Positions 1-8,376 of a stretch of DNA of 64,000 nt are shown here, in pieces (the first letter of the stretch is position 1; every line of letters starts with the position of its first letter). The notes under the pieces were generated by a model, which was not told the DNA's origin, ran no database searches, and saw only the letters and a list, made by a program, of their open reading frames with translations. A program made the position numbers and the translations under genes. Origin of the DNA: Loktanella sp. M215 (GTDB lineage Bacteria > Pseudomonadota > Alphaproteobacteria > Rhodobacterales > Rhodobacteraceae). Where the stretch lies: contig NZ_WMEA01000001.1 in assembly GCF_021735925.1 (NCBI RefSeq), forward strand, positions 616,001-680,000, given 5' to 3'.

Positions 1-1052
1 GCCGGCAGGACCGTGCAGCTGCCGGGGGCGAAGGTCACGCTGACCACATCGCCGGAGGCGATGTCCGGCCGCGCCGACGGATGATAAAGGGCCGTGATGT
101 CCTGACCGTTCAGATCAAGCACGTAGTGCACGCTTTCGCCCAGATCGCGGACAAAGATGACACGGGCGGTCAAGGTGTCCGGCCCATCTTCCCGCACCGT
201 CAGACGCACGTCCTCTGGCCGGACCGACAGGACAGCATCGGTCCCGCCCCCGCAATTGACCCGGTCATCGGGATGCAGCGTCAGCGGCTGTCCGGCGATC
301 TCGATCGTGCGCCCCCCGACCAACCGGCAGGGGATCAGCGCCGACGTCCCGATGAACCCCGCGACAAAGGCATTGGCCGGGTTGCGATAGACCTGCATCG
401 GGGCACCGATCTGCCGGACACGGCCCTTTTCCATGACGATGACCTGATCCGACATCGTCAGCGCCTCCTTCTGATCGTGCGTCACGCAAACCGTCGTGAC
501 GCCCAGCCGCTGCTGCAACTGCCGCAATTCGACCTGCATATGCTCGCGCAGGTTCGCATCCAGCGCGGACAGCGGCTCGTCCAGCAGAAACACCTTCGGA
601 TTGATCGCCAGCCCGCGCGCGATGGCGACGCGCTGGCGTTGACCGCCCGACAATTGGTGAATCCGCCGATCTGCGACGCCGTCCAGCTGCACGAGGGCGA
701 GCAGTTCCTCGGCCCGCGCCCGCGCCTCGGCCTTCGGGCGACCCCGGATCGTCAGGGGATAGGCCACATTCTGGGCGACGCTTAAATGAGGAAACAGGGC
801 AAGCGATTGAAAGACCATGCCGAAATCGCGCTTTTCCGATGGCACATCGGTCTGATCCTCGCCGGCCACCAGAATGCGACCGGCACTTGGCACCTCCAGC
901 CCCGCCATCAGGCGCAGCAGGGTCGTCTTGCCACAACCGGACGGCCCCAGAAGGCAGACGAAGCTGCCGTCGGGGATATCGAGTGTCACATCGTCAACGG
1001 CGGTCAGATCGCCAAACCGCTTCGTGATGCCCTGAAGCGAAAGTTGTGTCAT
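1..1052 (-). CDS. ABC transporter ATPase, PotA-like (partial)
   Basis: Energises import of a polyamine or related cation through an ABC importer. The frame opens at ATG 1052 (MTQLSLQGITKRFGD) and stays open to the window edge, so the C-terminus is missing. Visible motifs are Walker A GPSGCGKTT, the signature QLSGGQ, Walker B FLLDEPLS and the switch VTHDQ. These fit the spermidine/putrescine/iron ATPase class, which carries a C-terminal TOBE domain. It lies 61 bp downstream of a polyamine-type binding protein and an agmatinase-family gene on the same strand, so a guanidino compound or polyamine is the likely cargo. The permeases must lie left of the window. Confidence 0.9.
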   Translation of the reverse strand, partial: MTQLSLQGITKRFGDLTAVDDVTLDIPDGSFVCLLGPSGCGKTTLLRLMAGLEVPSAGRILVAGEDQTDVPSEKRDFGMVFQSLALFPHLSVAQNVAYPLTIRGRPKAEARARAEELLALVQLDGVADRRIHQLSGGQRQRVAIARGLAINPKVFLLDEPLSALDANLREHMQVELRQLQQRLGVTTVCVTHDQKEALTMSDQVIVMEKGRVRQIGAPMQVYRNPANAFVAGFIGTSALIPCRLVGGRTIEIAGQPLTLHPDDRVNCGGGTDAVLSVRPEDVRLTVREDGPDTLTARVIFVRDLGESVHYVLDLNGQDITALYHPSARPDIASGDVVSVTFAPGSCTVLP

Positions 1053-1113
1053 GACGCTGTCCTGCCTTTTTCTCTGGCCCGGGCAAAGGCCCCGGACCAG
1101 CATTCGTATCGCT

Positions 1114-2184
1114 CTAGCCGGTGACGAGTTCGGACCACTTCTGGTTCACCCAGTCCGCACGATCCACATAAAGATCGTAGCGCGGCAGGATCGGCGCGAT
1201 GTCAGACGAGACGGCTGCAAATTCTTCATCCGTCAGATCAGTCAGCTCGCGCGGGACGGTCGGGGCGGTGCCGACGAACCGCGACAGTGTCGCCTGAACC
1301 GACGGCTGGGCCATGTAGTTGATGAAGACCTGCGACTGCTCGATCTGCTTGGACGCGCTCGACACGACCCAAGAGCCGGAATCGAGCACTGCGCCCTCTT
1401 TCGGAAAGGTCGACCGGACGGGTTTGCCGTCCGCTGCGGCCAATCCGGTCACGTCGTGATAGTATTGACCCATCGGAATTTCGCCTGTTTCCAGCGCCTG
1501 CTGGAACTGACCTTCGTCACGGTACCACAGCCTGACGTTCGGTTTGACCTCTGCCAGCTTGGCCATGACCTGCAGCACGCCCTCTTCGGTCGCGAGGATA
1601 TCGGTGCCATCGAAATAGGTCGTCGCCGTGATTTCCAGCAGGAACGAATTCGAGGCAAGCGCCAGAAGACCCAGCTTGTCCGCATTCGCAGAGTCCCACA
1701 GCGCCATCCAGGATGCCGGCGCATCAGTATAGACGTCGGTATTCGTGACCAGGCTCACATACCAGCTGACCGCACCGGTGCCGTACATCTGTCCGTCGTC
1801 GTAGCTGTGCTGAAAGAAGTCCGGCAGGCTTTTCGTCTCGGGCATCGCGGCCTGATCCAGCGGCGCCCAAAGCTTCGCCTGCTCGCCGCGCAGCCGGGCG
1901 ACCTGGGCGATCATCGACACATCGGCCGGGGCCTGACCGGCACGCGCCGCCTGTTGCAGCTGTACCAGCCATGCCTCACCGGTGGGTTCGGCAATCGACT
2001 CCACCTCGATCCCCGTGGCTTTGGTGAATTCGGGAAAGATGTGCGTCTTGAAGCTGTCTTCGAAATAGCCGCCGTAGGTGCCGACCTTCAGCGGCGCACC
2101 TTGGGCGCTCAGCAACGTCGGCGCCGCCAGCGTGCCGATCGTCGCAGCACCGGTGGTGGCCAGAAATGTGCGTCTTTTCATCAT
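1114..2184 (-). CDS. ABC substrate-binding protein, PotD/PotF-like
   Basis: Periplasmic binding protein of the spermidine/putrescine family (SBP_bac_8 type). The N-terminus MMKRRTFLATTGAATIG has twin arginines followed by a hydrophobic stretch, so Tat export is likely. Mature protein starts near QGAPLKVGTYGGYFEDSF, typical of polyamine-binding proteins. The start at 2184 is chosen because GGAG sits 8 bases upstream; a second ATG follows immediately at 2181. About 356 residues, normal for the family. It begins 2 bp after the stop of the agmatinase-family gene, so the two are one transcript. The actual ligand cannot be read from sequence; a guanidino compound or polyamine is inferred from the neighbour. 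Confidence 0.9.
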   Translation of the reverse strand: MMKRRTFLATTGAATIGTLAAPTLLSAQGAPLKVGTYGGYFEDSFKTHIFPEFTKATGIEVESIAEPTGEAWLVQLQQAARAGQAPADVSMIAQVARLRGEQAKLWAPLDQAAMPETKSLPDFFQHSYDDGQMYGTGAVSWYVSLVTNTDVYTDAPASWMALWDSANADKLGLLALASNSFLLEITATTYFDGTDILATEEGVLQVMAKLAEVKPNVRLWYRDEGQFQQALETGEIPMGQYYHDVTGLAAADGKPVRSTFPKEGAVLDSGSWVVSSASKQIEQSQVFINYMAQPSVQATLSRFVGTAPTVPRELTDLTDEEFAAVSSDIAPILPRYDLYVDRADWVNQKWSELVTG

Positions 2185-2186
2185 TC

Positions 2187-3206
2187 TCAGAACTCCAGGT
2201 TGGTTAATGTGATGTCGCGGCGTCCGACGCCCGGCAAGGCGCACAGCATTTCGAACAGCAGGTTTGCACCGATTAGTGCCGTATTGCCGGTGGTGTCATA
2301 AGGCGGCGACACCTCGACCAGATCGCAGCCGACCAGATTGAGCCCGGCACAGCCCCGCACGATCTCGAACGCCTGCCACGTGGACAGACCGCCCGGTTCA
2401 ACTGTGCCTGTCCCGGGGGCAAAGCCGGGATCAAGGGCGTCGATATCAAAGCTCAGGTACACCGGCGTATCGCCGATCATCTCGCGGATGCGCGCCATCA
2501 GCGGCACAAGCGAGCGGTGCCAGCAGCCCTCGGCCTGCACGACCTTCCAGCCCCGGTCACGTCCCCAATCGAAATCCTGCGGCGCATAGCCCGTTCCGCG
2601 CAGCCCGATCTGGAACACCTTGTCGTTCAGCAGGCAGTCATCTTCCCAGGCCCTGCGGAACGGACACCCGTGAGCGACCGTTTCGCCGAACATGTGTTCG
2701 TTGACGTCGGCGTGCGCGTCGATGTGGATCAGGGCGACCGGACCGTGCACCTTGCGGATCGCCTTCAGGATCGGCCAGGTCAGCGTGTGATCGCCCCCCA
2801 GCGTCAGGGGAATGGCGCCCGTCGCCAGCACATCGTCATAGAAGGTTTCGATGATCCCGACGGATTTCTTCAGGTCGAACGTGTTGATCGGGACATCGCC
2901 GATGTCCGCCACCTGAAGATGCTCGTAGGGGGCGGCACCCGTTGCCATGTTGAAGGGCCGCAGCATCCGGCTTTCGTCGCGGATCTGGCGCGGCCCTAGC
3001 CGCGTCCCCGGCCTGTTCGATGTCCCGATGTCCATCGGAACGCCGATGAAACAGGCGTCCAGCCCCGCTGCGGTGGGCTGTGTGGGCAGCCGCATCATCG
3101 TTGCAGGGCCTGCGAAGCGCGGCATCTCGTTGCCGCTTAGCGGTTGGTTGAATGTTGCAGTCAGCTTGGGCCTCCGTTCCGGATGTTTTCTGTTGTCACG
3201 CACCAT
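2187..3206 (-). CDS. speB: agmatinase-family ureohydrolase
   Basis: Hydrolyses a guanidino compound (agmatine, guanidinobutyrate or similar) to urea and an amine. All dinuclear metal ligands are present: GGDHT (H140), DAHAD (D163, H165, D167) and SFDIDALDP (D254, D256). About 320-339 residues, usual for bacterial agmatinases. The start is uncertain. ATG 3206 has no visible ribosome site. A CTG codon at 3164 is preceded by GGAGG at 6 bases, and the residues after it (LTATFNQPLSGNEMPRF) resemble the N-terminus I recall for close relatives. It is followed by the ABC genes, suggesting that uptake and cleavage of the same substrate are linked. Substrate is not certain within the family. Confidence 0.87.
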   Translation of the reverse strand: MVRDNRKHPERRPKLTATFNQPLSGNEMPRFAGPATMMRLPTQPTAAGLDACFIGVPMDIGTSNRPGTRLGPRQIRDESRMLRPFNMATGAAPYEHLQVADIGDVPINTFDLKKSVGIIETFYDDVLATGAIPLTLGGDHTLTWPILKAIRKVHGPVALIHIDAHADVNEHMFGETVAHGCPFRRAWEDDCLLNDKVFQIGLRGTGYAPQDFDWGRDRGWKVVQAEGCWHRSLVPLMARIREMIGDTPVYLSFDIDALDPGFAPGTGTVEPGGLSTWQAFEIVRGCAGLNLVGCDLVEVSPPYDTTGNTALIGANLLFEMLCALPGVGRRDITLTNLEF

Positions 3207-3239
3207 AGATCAGCCGGTCAGGACAAATATACCAAATGC

Positions 3240-4196
3240 TCAATCAAAAGGTGGATGATCGTCAATGTATCGGTTCGTGTCTGGCGGATCCTGATCCGCA
3301 GCCAGTCCGTAGACCTCTGACAGTTCCTCCAGAAAGGCATCGGCCAGAGCGCCCCGGGATGCCGCAGGTCTGAGTGCGACGTCAAAGGGGCAGGCATAGC
3401 GAAACAGGTCTGGGCGCAGGCAGCGCAGGGTACCGCGCCCGACCCACGGCAAGGCTGCATGATCCGGCACATATCCCAGATAGGCCCCCGACAGGATCAG
3501 AAACAGCTGCTGCTCGACCCCTTCCGCCGTGGCCGTGGTCTGGGCAAAGACCTGATTGTTGGCATGGTCCGGCCGCCAGTAGGTGCGTCCCGCAACCTTG
3601 TGCGTCCGCAGGATATCCGCCGTGATGTCCTGCGTCGGCAGATCGAACATCGGATGACCGCGCCCGCAATACAGCGTGTTCGTCTCGGTATAAAGGTACC
3701 GGTAGGCCAGTCCCCGCACCTTGTAGGGAAAACTGCCGACCGCTGCGTGCAGATCACCGTCTAGGACGCCGGTCTGAAGCGTCTGCGGCGACCCGTTGCG
3801 GAATTCGAACCTGACCTGAGGATGGCGCTTCTCCATCCGGGCAATCACCTGCGGGATGTGGCAATCGGGGTCTGACACGATGCTGTCCACCACACCGATC
3901 CGTAGCCGCCCGACCAGCCGGCCATGAATGACCTCGGTCTCTCCTACGAAACCGTCAAGAGCCATCAGAAGCCGCACCGTGGCCTCGTGAACCACCCGTC
4001 CCTCCTCGGTCAACGCAAAGCCCGCGCGACCGCGGGTGCAAAGCGTGACTTTCAACCGATCCTCAAGCGCCTGGATGTGGTTGGAAATGGTCGATTGATG
4101 CAGGTTCAGAACGGCCTGTGCCGCAGCAAACCCCCGATGTCTGACAACCGCGTCGAACACGCGCAAAAGCCGCAAGTCTGACCCCAGGATCTGCAT
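3240..4196 (-). CDS. LysR-family transcriptional regulator
   Basis: DNA-binding regulator with an N-terminal winged helix-turn-helix (residues about 5-65: LRLLRVFDAVVRHRGFAAAQAVLN...STISNHIQALE) and a C-terminal ligand-binding domain. 318 residues, standard for LysR. Start ATG 4196 is preceded by AAGGGG. It lies just upstream of the agmatinase/ABC genes on the same strand and probably controls them or the peptide-transport operon that ends 165 bp further upstream. The co-inducer is unknown. Confidence 0.9.
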   Translation of the reverse strand: MQILGSDLRLLRVFDAVVRHRGFAAAQAVLNLHQSTISNHIQALEDRLKVTLCTRGRAGFALTEEGRVVHEATVRLLMALDGFVGETEVIHGRLVGRLRIGVVDSIVSDPDCHIPQVIARMEKRHPQVRFEFRNGSPQTLQTGVLDGDLHAAVGSFPYKVRGLAYRYLYTETNTLYCGRGHPMFDLPTQDITADILRTHKVAGRTYWRPDHANNQVFAQTTATAEGVEQQLFLILSGAYLGYVPDHAALPWVGRGTLRCLRPDLFRYACPFDVALRPAASRGALADAFLEELSEVYGLAADQDPPDTNRYIDDHPPFD

Positions 4197-4360
4197 GGTG
4201 TTGGCCCCTTTCAGATCAGACAGCCACCTCTTGTTTTCAAGACGGATGACGAGATCCCGCGTTTCAGATGAAGATCTTGCAGTTGTGCGCGCTCTAGCCG
4301 ACCGAGCCGCGTGATACCGGTTCGCAGAAACGTTTACATGATGATGGTACAGCCGCCGCG

Positions 4361-5350
4361 TCAGGCCAGCGGGTGATGGCAGGCCAGCGTGCGGCCGTCT
4401 GATGTCGGCACCAACGCGGGGCGCGTGCTGCGGCACAGGTCGCTTGCATGGGGGCATCGCGTTGAAAACTTGCATCCCGCGGGCGGGTTCAACGGGCTGG
4501 GTATTTCACCCTCCAGCACGATCCGCTTGCCCCGACCGCTGTCCACGCGCGGCACCGGAATCGCTGAAATCAGGGCCTGCGTGTAGGGATGCGCCGGCCG
4601 GTCGAACACCGCCTCGACCGGGCCCGTCTCGACGATAGAGCCGAGATACATGATCGCCACCCGGTCCGAGACCTGCCGCACCACGCCCAGATCGTGTGCG
4701 ATGAACAGATAGGTCAGCGACAGCCGTTCGCGCAGGTCCGCGAACAGGTTGACGATCTGCGCCTGCACCGACACGTCCAGCGCAGATACAGGCTCGTCAG
4801 CCACGATCAGGTCGGGTTCCATGGCCAGCGCCCGGGCGATGCCAATGCGTTGGCGCTGCCCACCCGAGAATTCATGCGGAAACCGTTCAAGGTAGGCCTG
4901 CGGCAGACCGACAAGATCCATCAGCTCGTCCAGCCGCCTCGACACCTCGTCGCGGGGGCGGATGCGGTGAACGATCAGGGGTTCGCTCAGGATATCGCGG
5001 ACCCGGCGGTGCGGGTTCAGCGACGACGAGGGGTCCTGAAAGATCATCTGCACCTTGCGCCGGAACGGCCGCAGGGCATGGGTGCCTAGCCGCGTCACCT
5101 CTTGCCCGTCAAAGCGCAATGCGCCGCCCGAGATGTCGTAAAGCCGCGTCAGGCAGCGGCCCAGCGTGGATTTGCCAGATCCGCTTTCGCCGACCAGGCC
5201 CAAGGTCTCGCCTCGGTCGATGCGCAGGTCGATGCCGTCGACAGCGTGCAACGCGCGACCGCTGCCGGGCAGAAGCGTCTTTCCGACCGTGAAGGTCTTG
5301 CGCAGGGCCACGGCCTCCATCAGCGGGCGGGCGATCGGGGACTGGATCAT
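4361..5350 (-). CDS. dipeptide/oligopeptide ABC ATPase, DppF/OppF-like
   Basis: Second ATPase of a peptide-type importer. Walker A GESGSGKST, signature FSGGQRQRIGIARAL, Walker B IVADEPVSALD, and the C-terminal oligo_HPY region with the Cys cluster (CKFSTRCPHASDLC) that marks the Opp/Dpp subfamily. Starts at ATG 5350 through an ATGA overlap with the stop of the preceding ATPase gene, implying coupled translation. 329 residues. Last gene of the operon that begins at the peptidase near 10991. Confidence 0.93.
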   Translation of the reverse strand: MIQSPIARPLMEAVALRKTFTVGKTLLPGSGRALHAVDGIDLRIDRGETLGLVGESGSGKSTLGRCLTRLYDISGGALRFDGQEVTRLGTHALRPFRRKVQMIFQDPSSSLNPHRRVRDILSEPLIVHRIRPRDEVSRRLDELMDLVGLPQAYLERFPHEFSGGQRQRIGIARALAMEPDLIVADEPVSALDVSVQAQIVNLFADLRERLSLTYLFIAHDLGVVRQVSDRVAIMYLGSIVETGPVEAVFDRPAHPYTQALISAIPVPRVDSGRGKRIVLEGEIPSPLNPPAGCKFSTRCPHASDLCRSTRPALVPTSDGRTLACHHPLA

Positions 5351-6351
5351 GCGGGCACCGCCGTCACGGATCGGGCTGCAGCGCGCTGTTCGGCGTTCAG
5401 ATGGCACAGCGCCATGTGATCGCCGTCGCGCCGGGCGGGTGGTTCGGTGCCGCACACCGCCATGCGAGCGGGGCAGCGCGGGGCAAAGGCGCAGCCTTTG
5501 GGCACCTGTCCCACCATCGGGGGCGCACCGGGGATGGACGGCAGACGCGCGGGGCGCTGGCCTGTCAGCGGCGGGATAGAGCCGAGCAGACCCCACGTAT
5601 AAGGATGCATCGGCGCGTTGAAAACGTCGGCGGCGGTGCCGCTTTCCACAACGCGGCCCGCATACATCACGACGACCCGGTCGGCCATTTCGGCGACGAC
5701 ACCCATGTCGTGGGTAATCAGCACGATGGCCGATCCATGATCGCGCCGCAGCTTGCGCAACAGGTCCAGCACCTGCGCCTGCACCGTCGTATCCAGCGCC
5801 GTCGTCGGTTCATCCGCGATCAGCAGCGACGGGTTGCACGACAGCGCCATCGCGATCACCGCCCGCTGGCGCATGCCGCCCGACAACTGGTGCGGAAACC
5901 GGCGGGCGGTATCGTCGGGGTCGAATATCCCCACCTCGGCCAGCAGCGCCACGGCCCGGTCCCACGCCGCACGCGCACCGACGCGTTCATGCGCCCGGAT
6001 CTGCTCCACGATCTGCGCCCCGATGCTCAGCACAGGGGTCAATGCGGTCATGGGGTCCTGAGAGATGAAGGCGATCTCGTTCCCGCGCAGGCGGCGCATC
6101 TGCCGTTCCTTCAGCCCCAGCAACGACTGGCCGCGAAAGGTGACGGTGCCCCCGACGGTCGTGTTGCGCGGATCGTGCAGACCCATCACCGACAGCAGCG
6201 ACAGGGTCTTGCCGGACCCGCTTTCGCCCACGACGGACAGGATCTCTCCGGGCTGCACGGTAAAGGACACATCCTGCACCGCGGTCAGCGCTCCCGCCTC
6301 GGTGGCAAACGTGACGCTCAGCCCAGTGACGTCCAGCAAGGGTTCGGTCAT
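5347..6351 (-). CDS. dipeptide/oligopeptide ABC ATPase, DppD/OppD-like
   Basis: First ATPase of the importer. Walker A GESGSGKTL, signature QLSGGMRQRAVIAMAL, Walker B LIADEPTTALD and a C-terminal Cys-containing region (GCAFAPRCPARMAVC). 334 residues. Its start overlaps the end of the upstream permease gene by 4 bases and its end overlaps the next ATPase, so the operon is tightly packed. The pair of distinct ATPases is characteristic of Dpp/Opp/Nik-type systems. Confidence 0.93.
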   Translation of the reverse strand: MTEPLLDVTGLSVTFATEAGALTAVQDVSFTVQPGEILSVVGESGSGKTLSLLSVMGLHDPRNTTVGGTVTFRGQSLLGLKERQMRRLRGNEIAFISQDPMTALTPVLSIGAQIVEQIRAHERVGARAAWDRAVALLAEVGIFDPDDTARRFPHQLSGGMRQRAVIAMALSCNPSLLIADEPTTALDTTVQAQVLDLLRKLRRDHGSAIVLITHDMGVVAEMADRVVVMYAGRVVESGTAADVFNAPMHPYTWGLLGSIPPLTGQRPARLPSIPGAPPMVGQVPKGCAFAPRCPARMAVCGTEPPARRDGDHMALCHLNAEQRAAARSVTAVPA

Positions 6352-7316
6352 GCGCGCATCCTCGGGTCGATCACGGCGTAAAGCATGTCGACGACCGCGT
6401 TGGCCGCGACGACGAAAAAAGAGGCATACATCACCGTGGCAAGGATCACGGGCAGATCAAGACTTTGCAGCGCCTGATAGGTCAGCCGCCCGACGCCGTT
6501 GATGCCAAAGACGACCTCTGTCAGCAGCGCCGCCCCGCCGACCAGCGCACCGAAATCGAGGCCGAACATCGTCACGAAGGGCAGCAGCGACGTGCGAAAG
6601 GCATGCCGCAACATGATGCGGCGGCCCGACAGACCCTTGGCGCGGGCGGTGCGGATGTAATCCTCGCCGTAAGCCTCGATGATATTGGCCCGCAGGATGC
6701 GGGCGTAGATGCCGATGTAGAGCACCGCGAGGGTCAGCCACGGGATGACGAGGGATTTGAACCAGCCCGACACGCTGTCCGTCAGCGGCACGTAGCCCAG
6801 CCCCGGCACCCATGAAAACAGCCATGTGTCGTGAAACCGGCTTTGACTGACGAGGTTCATCACCTCGCCCAGCCAGAACACGGGCATAGAGATGCCGATG
6901 AGGGCAAGGATCATCAACCCCCGGTCCACCCATGTATCGCGCATCGCGGCCGCCACCAGTCCGACGCCGATGCTGCCGACGACCCACAGGATCGCGGCCC
7001 CCGTGACCAGCGACAGCGTTGCGGGCACGGCGTCCAGCACCTGCGGGATCACCTTTTGCCCCCGGTTCACGAAGGACGTCAGATCGCGTGTGATGAACAG
7101 CCGTTTCATCAGCACCGCGTATTGCACCGGCAGCGGACGGTCGAAGCCGAAGTCGTGGCGGATCTGGGCCACCGTCTCTGGCGCGGCATTGCGGCCTGCG
7201 ATCCGGGCGGCGGGGTCCGATCCGGGGGTCGCAAAGAAGATGGCAAAGACCAGCACCGAGATGCCGAACATCACGAAGGCCATCTGGATCAGGCGTTGCA
7301 GGATGGTTGCGATCAT
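6348..7316 (-). CDS. peptide ABC permease, DppB/OppB-like
   Basis: Inner-membrane permease with an N-terminal membrane segment (MIATILQRLIQMAFVMFGIS) and the EAA-type coupling loop near the C-terminus (YIRTARAKGLSGRRIMLRHA). 322 residues, standard for DppB. ATG 7316 lies 4 bp after the stop of the preceding permease gene; an upstream in-frame ATG at 7367 would overlap that gene and is less likely. Works with the permease encoded at 7321-8373. Confidence 0.92.
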   Translation of the reverse strand: MIATILQRLIQMAFVMFGISVLVFAIFFATPGSDPAARIAGRNAAPETVAQIRHDFGFDRPLPVQYAVLMKRLFITRDLTSFVNRGQKVIPQVLDAVPATLSLVTGAAILWVVGSIGVGLVAAAMRDTWVDRGLMILALIGISMPVFWLGEVMNLVSQSRFHDTWLFSWVPGLGYVPLTDSVSGWFKSLVIPWLTLAVLYIGIYARILRANIIEAYGEDYIRTARAKGLSGRRIMLRHAFRTSLLPFVTMFGLDFGALVGGAALLTEVVFGINGVGRLTYQALQSLDLPVILATVMYASFFVVAANAVVDMLYAVIDPRMRA

Positions 7317-7320
7317 CGGC

Positions 7321-8373
7321 CTATCCCAGCTTGAACCGGGGATCGAGCGCGTCGCGCATGCAATCACCCAGCACGTTCAGCGCCAGCACCGTGATGACGA
7401 TGGCGATCCCGGGCGCCAGTGCGACGACAGGCCGGGAATACAGCAAGGTCTGCCCGTCCTGAATGATCGTGCCCCAGCTGGCATCCGGCGGTTGCACCCC
7501 GATCGACAGGAACGAAAGCGCGGATTCCGTCACGATAGCCAGCGCCAGAAGGATCGGCACGAAGACGATCAGCGTCGGCACGACGTTGGGCAGGATGTCC
7601 CGCAGCAGGATGCGGCGGGTCGGCATGCCAAGCCCGATAGCGGCCAGCACGAATTCCGACTGGCGCAGGGTCAGCACCTTGGACCGGATCGGTCGCGCGA
7701 CATAAGGAACGTAGATGACGCCGATGATCCCGATGGGCAGCACGAGGCTGCCCGCGGTGATGGTGAATGGCCCGATGGCAAAGCTGCTGTTCAGCAGCAC
7801 GATCGACAGCGAAATCGCCAGCAGATAAACCGGAAACGCCCAAAGCACGTCGAGAATCCGGCTTAGCACCATGTCCACGACGCCGCCCGCAAACCCCGCG
7901 ACAACACCGATGAGCGAGGCGAGAGTCAAGCAGATCACCGTGGCCGCCCCCGCGATGAACAGCGAATTCCGGCCGCCATAAAGCAACCGCGCCGCCACGT
8001 CGCGCCCCTGATTGTCGGCGCCCAGCATATAGGCCGTCGTCCATGTCGGCCCGATCGGCGTCACGCCCAGCCCCAGCCCGGTGGTGGATGGCTGCATGAC
8101 CGGAACGCTTGTGCCGTTCAGCGTGATCGACCCGCCGAGGTTCGACCGGAACGGATCGCTGCCCGCCAAATCGGCATAAAGCGGCGCCAGCGCGCTCAGC
8201 ACCACGATGATGCACAACACGATGACGGACACGACGGCAGAACGATTGCGGGACAGCCGCCGCACCGCCGTGGCCCAGGGACCGCGTCCGGCGCGGACGC
8301 CGGGCGCGGACAGGTTCACAGGATCGACCCCTGCGGCGGGTGCGGAGTCCGATACTGTGGCAGGCCGGTTCAT
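7321..8373 (-). CDS. peptide ABC permease, DppC/OppC-like
   Basis: Second inner-membrane permease. A cytoplasmic N-terminal stretch is followed by a hydrophobic helix (SVIVLCIIVVLSALAPLYA), as in DppC. Further features are a periplasmic segment and a BPD_transp_1 domain with the coupling loop (LRQSEFVLAAIGLGMPTRRILLRDI). 350 residues, slightly longer than average. It starts 3 bp after the binding-protein stop codon, in the usual binding protein-permease-permease-ATPase-ATPase order. Confidence 0.92.
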   Translation of the reverse strand: MNRPATVSDSAPAAGVDPVNLSAPGVRAGRGPWATAVRRLSRNRSAVVSVIVLCIIVVLSALAPLYADLAGSDPFRSNLGGSITLNGTSVPVMQPSTTGLGLGVTPIGPTWTTAYMLGADNQGRDVAARLLYGGRNSLFIAGAATVICLTLASLIGVVAGFAGGVVDMVLSRILDVLWAFPVYLLAISLSIVLLNSSFAIGPFTITAGSLVLPIGIIGVIYVPYVARPIRSKVLTLRQSEFVLAAIGLGMPTRRILLRDILPNVVPTLIVFVPILLALAIVTESALSFLSIGVQPPDASWGTIIQDGQTLLYSRPVVALAPGIAIVITVLALNVLGDCMRDALDPRFKLG

Positions 8374-8376
8374 GGC

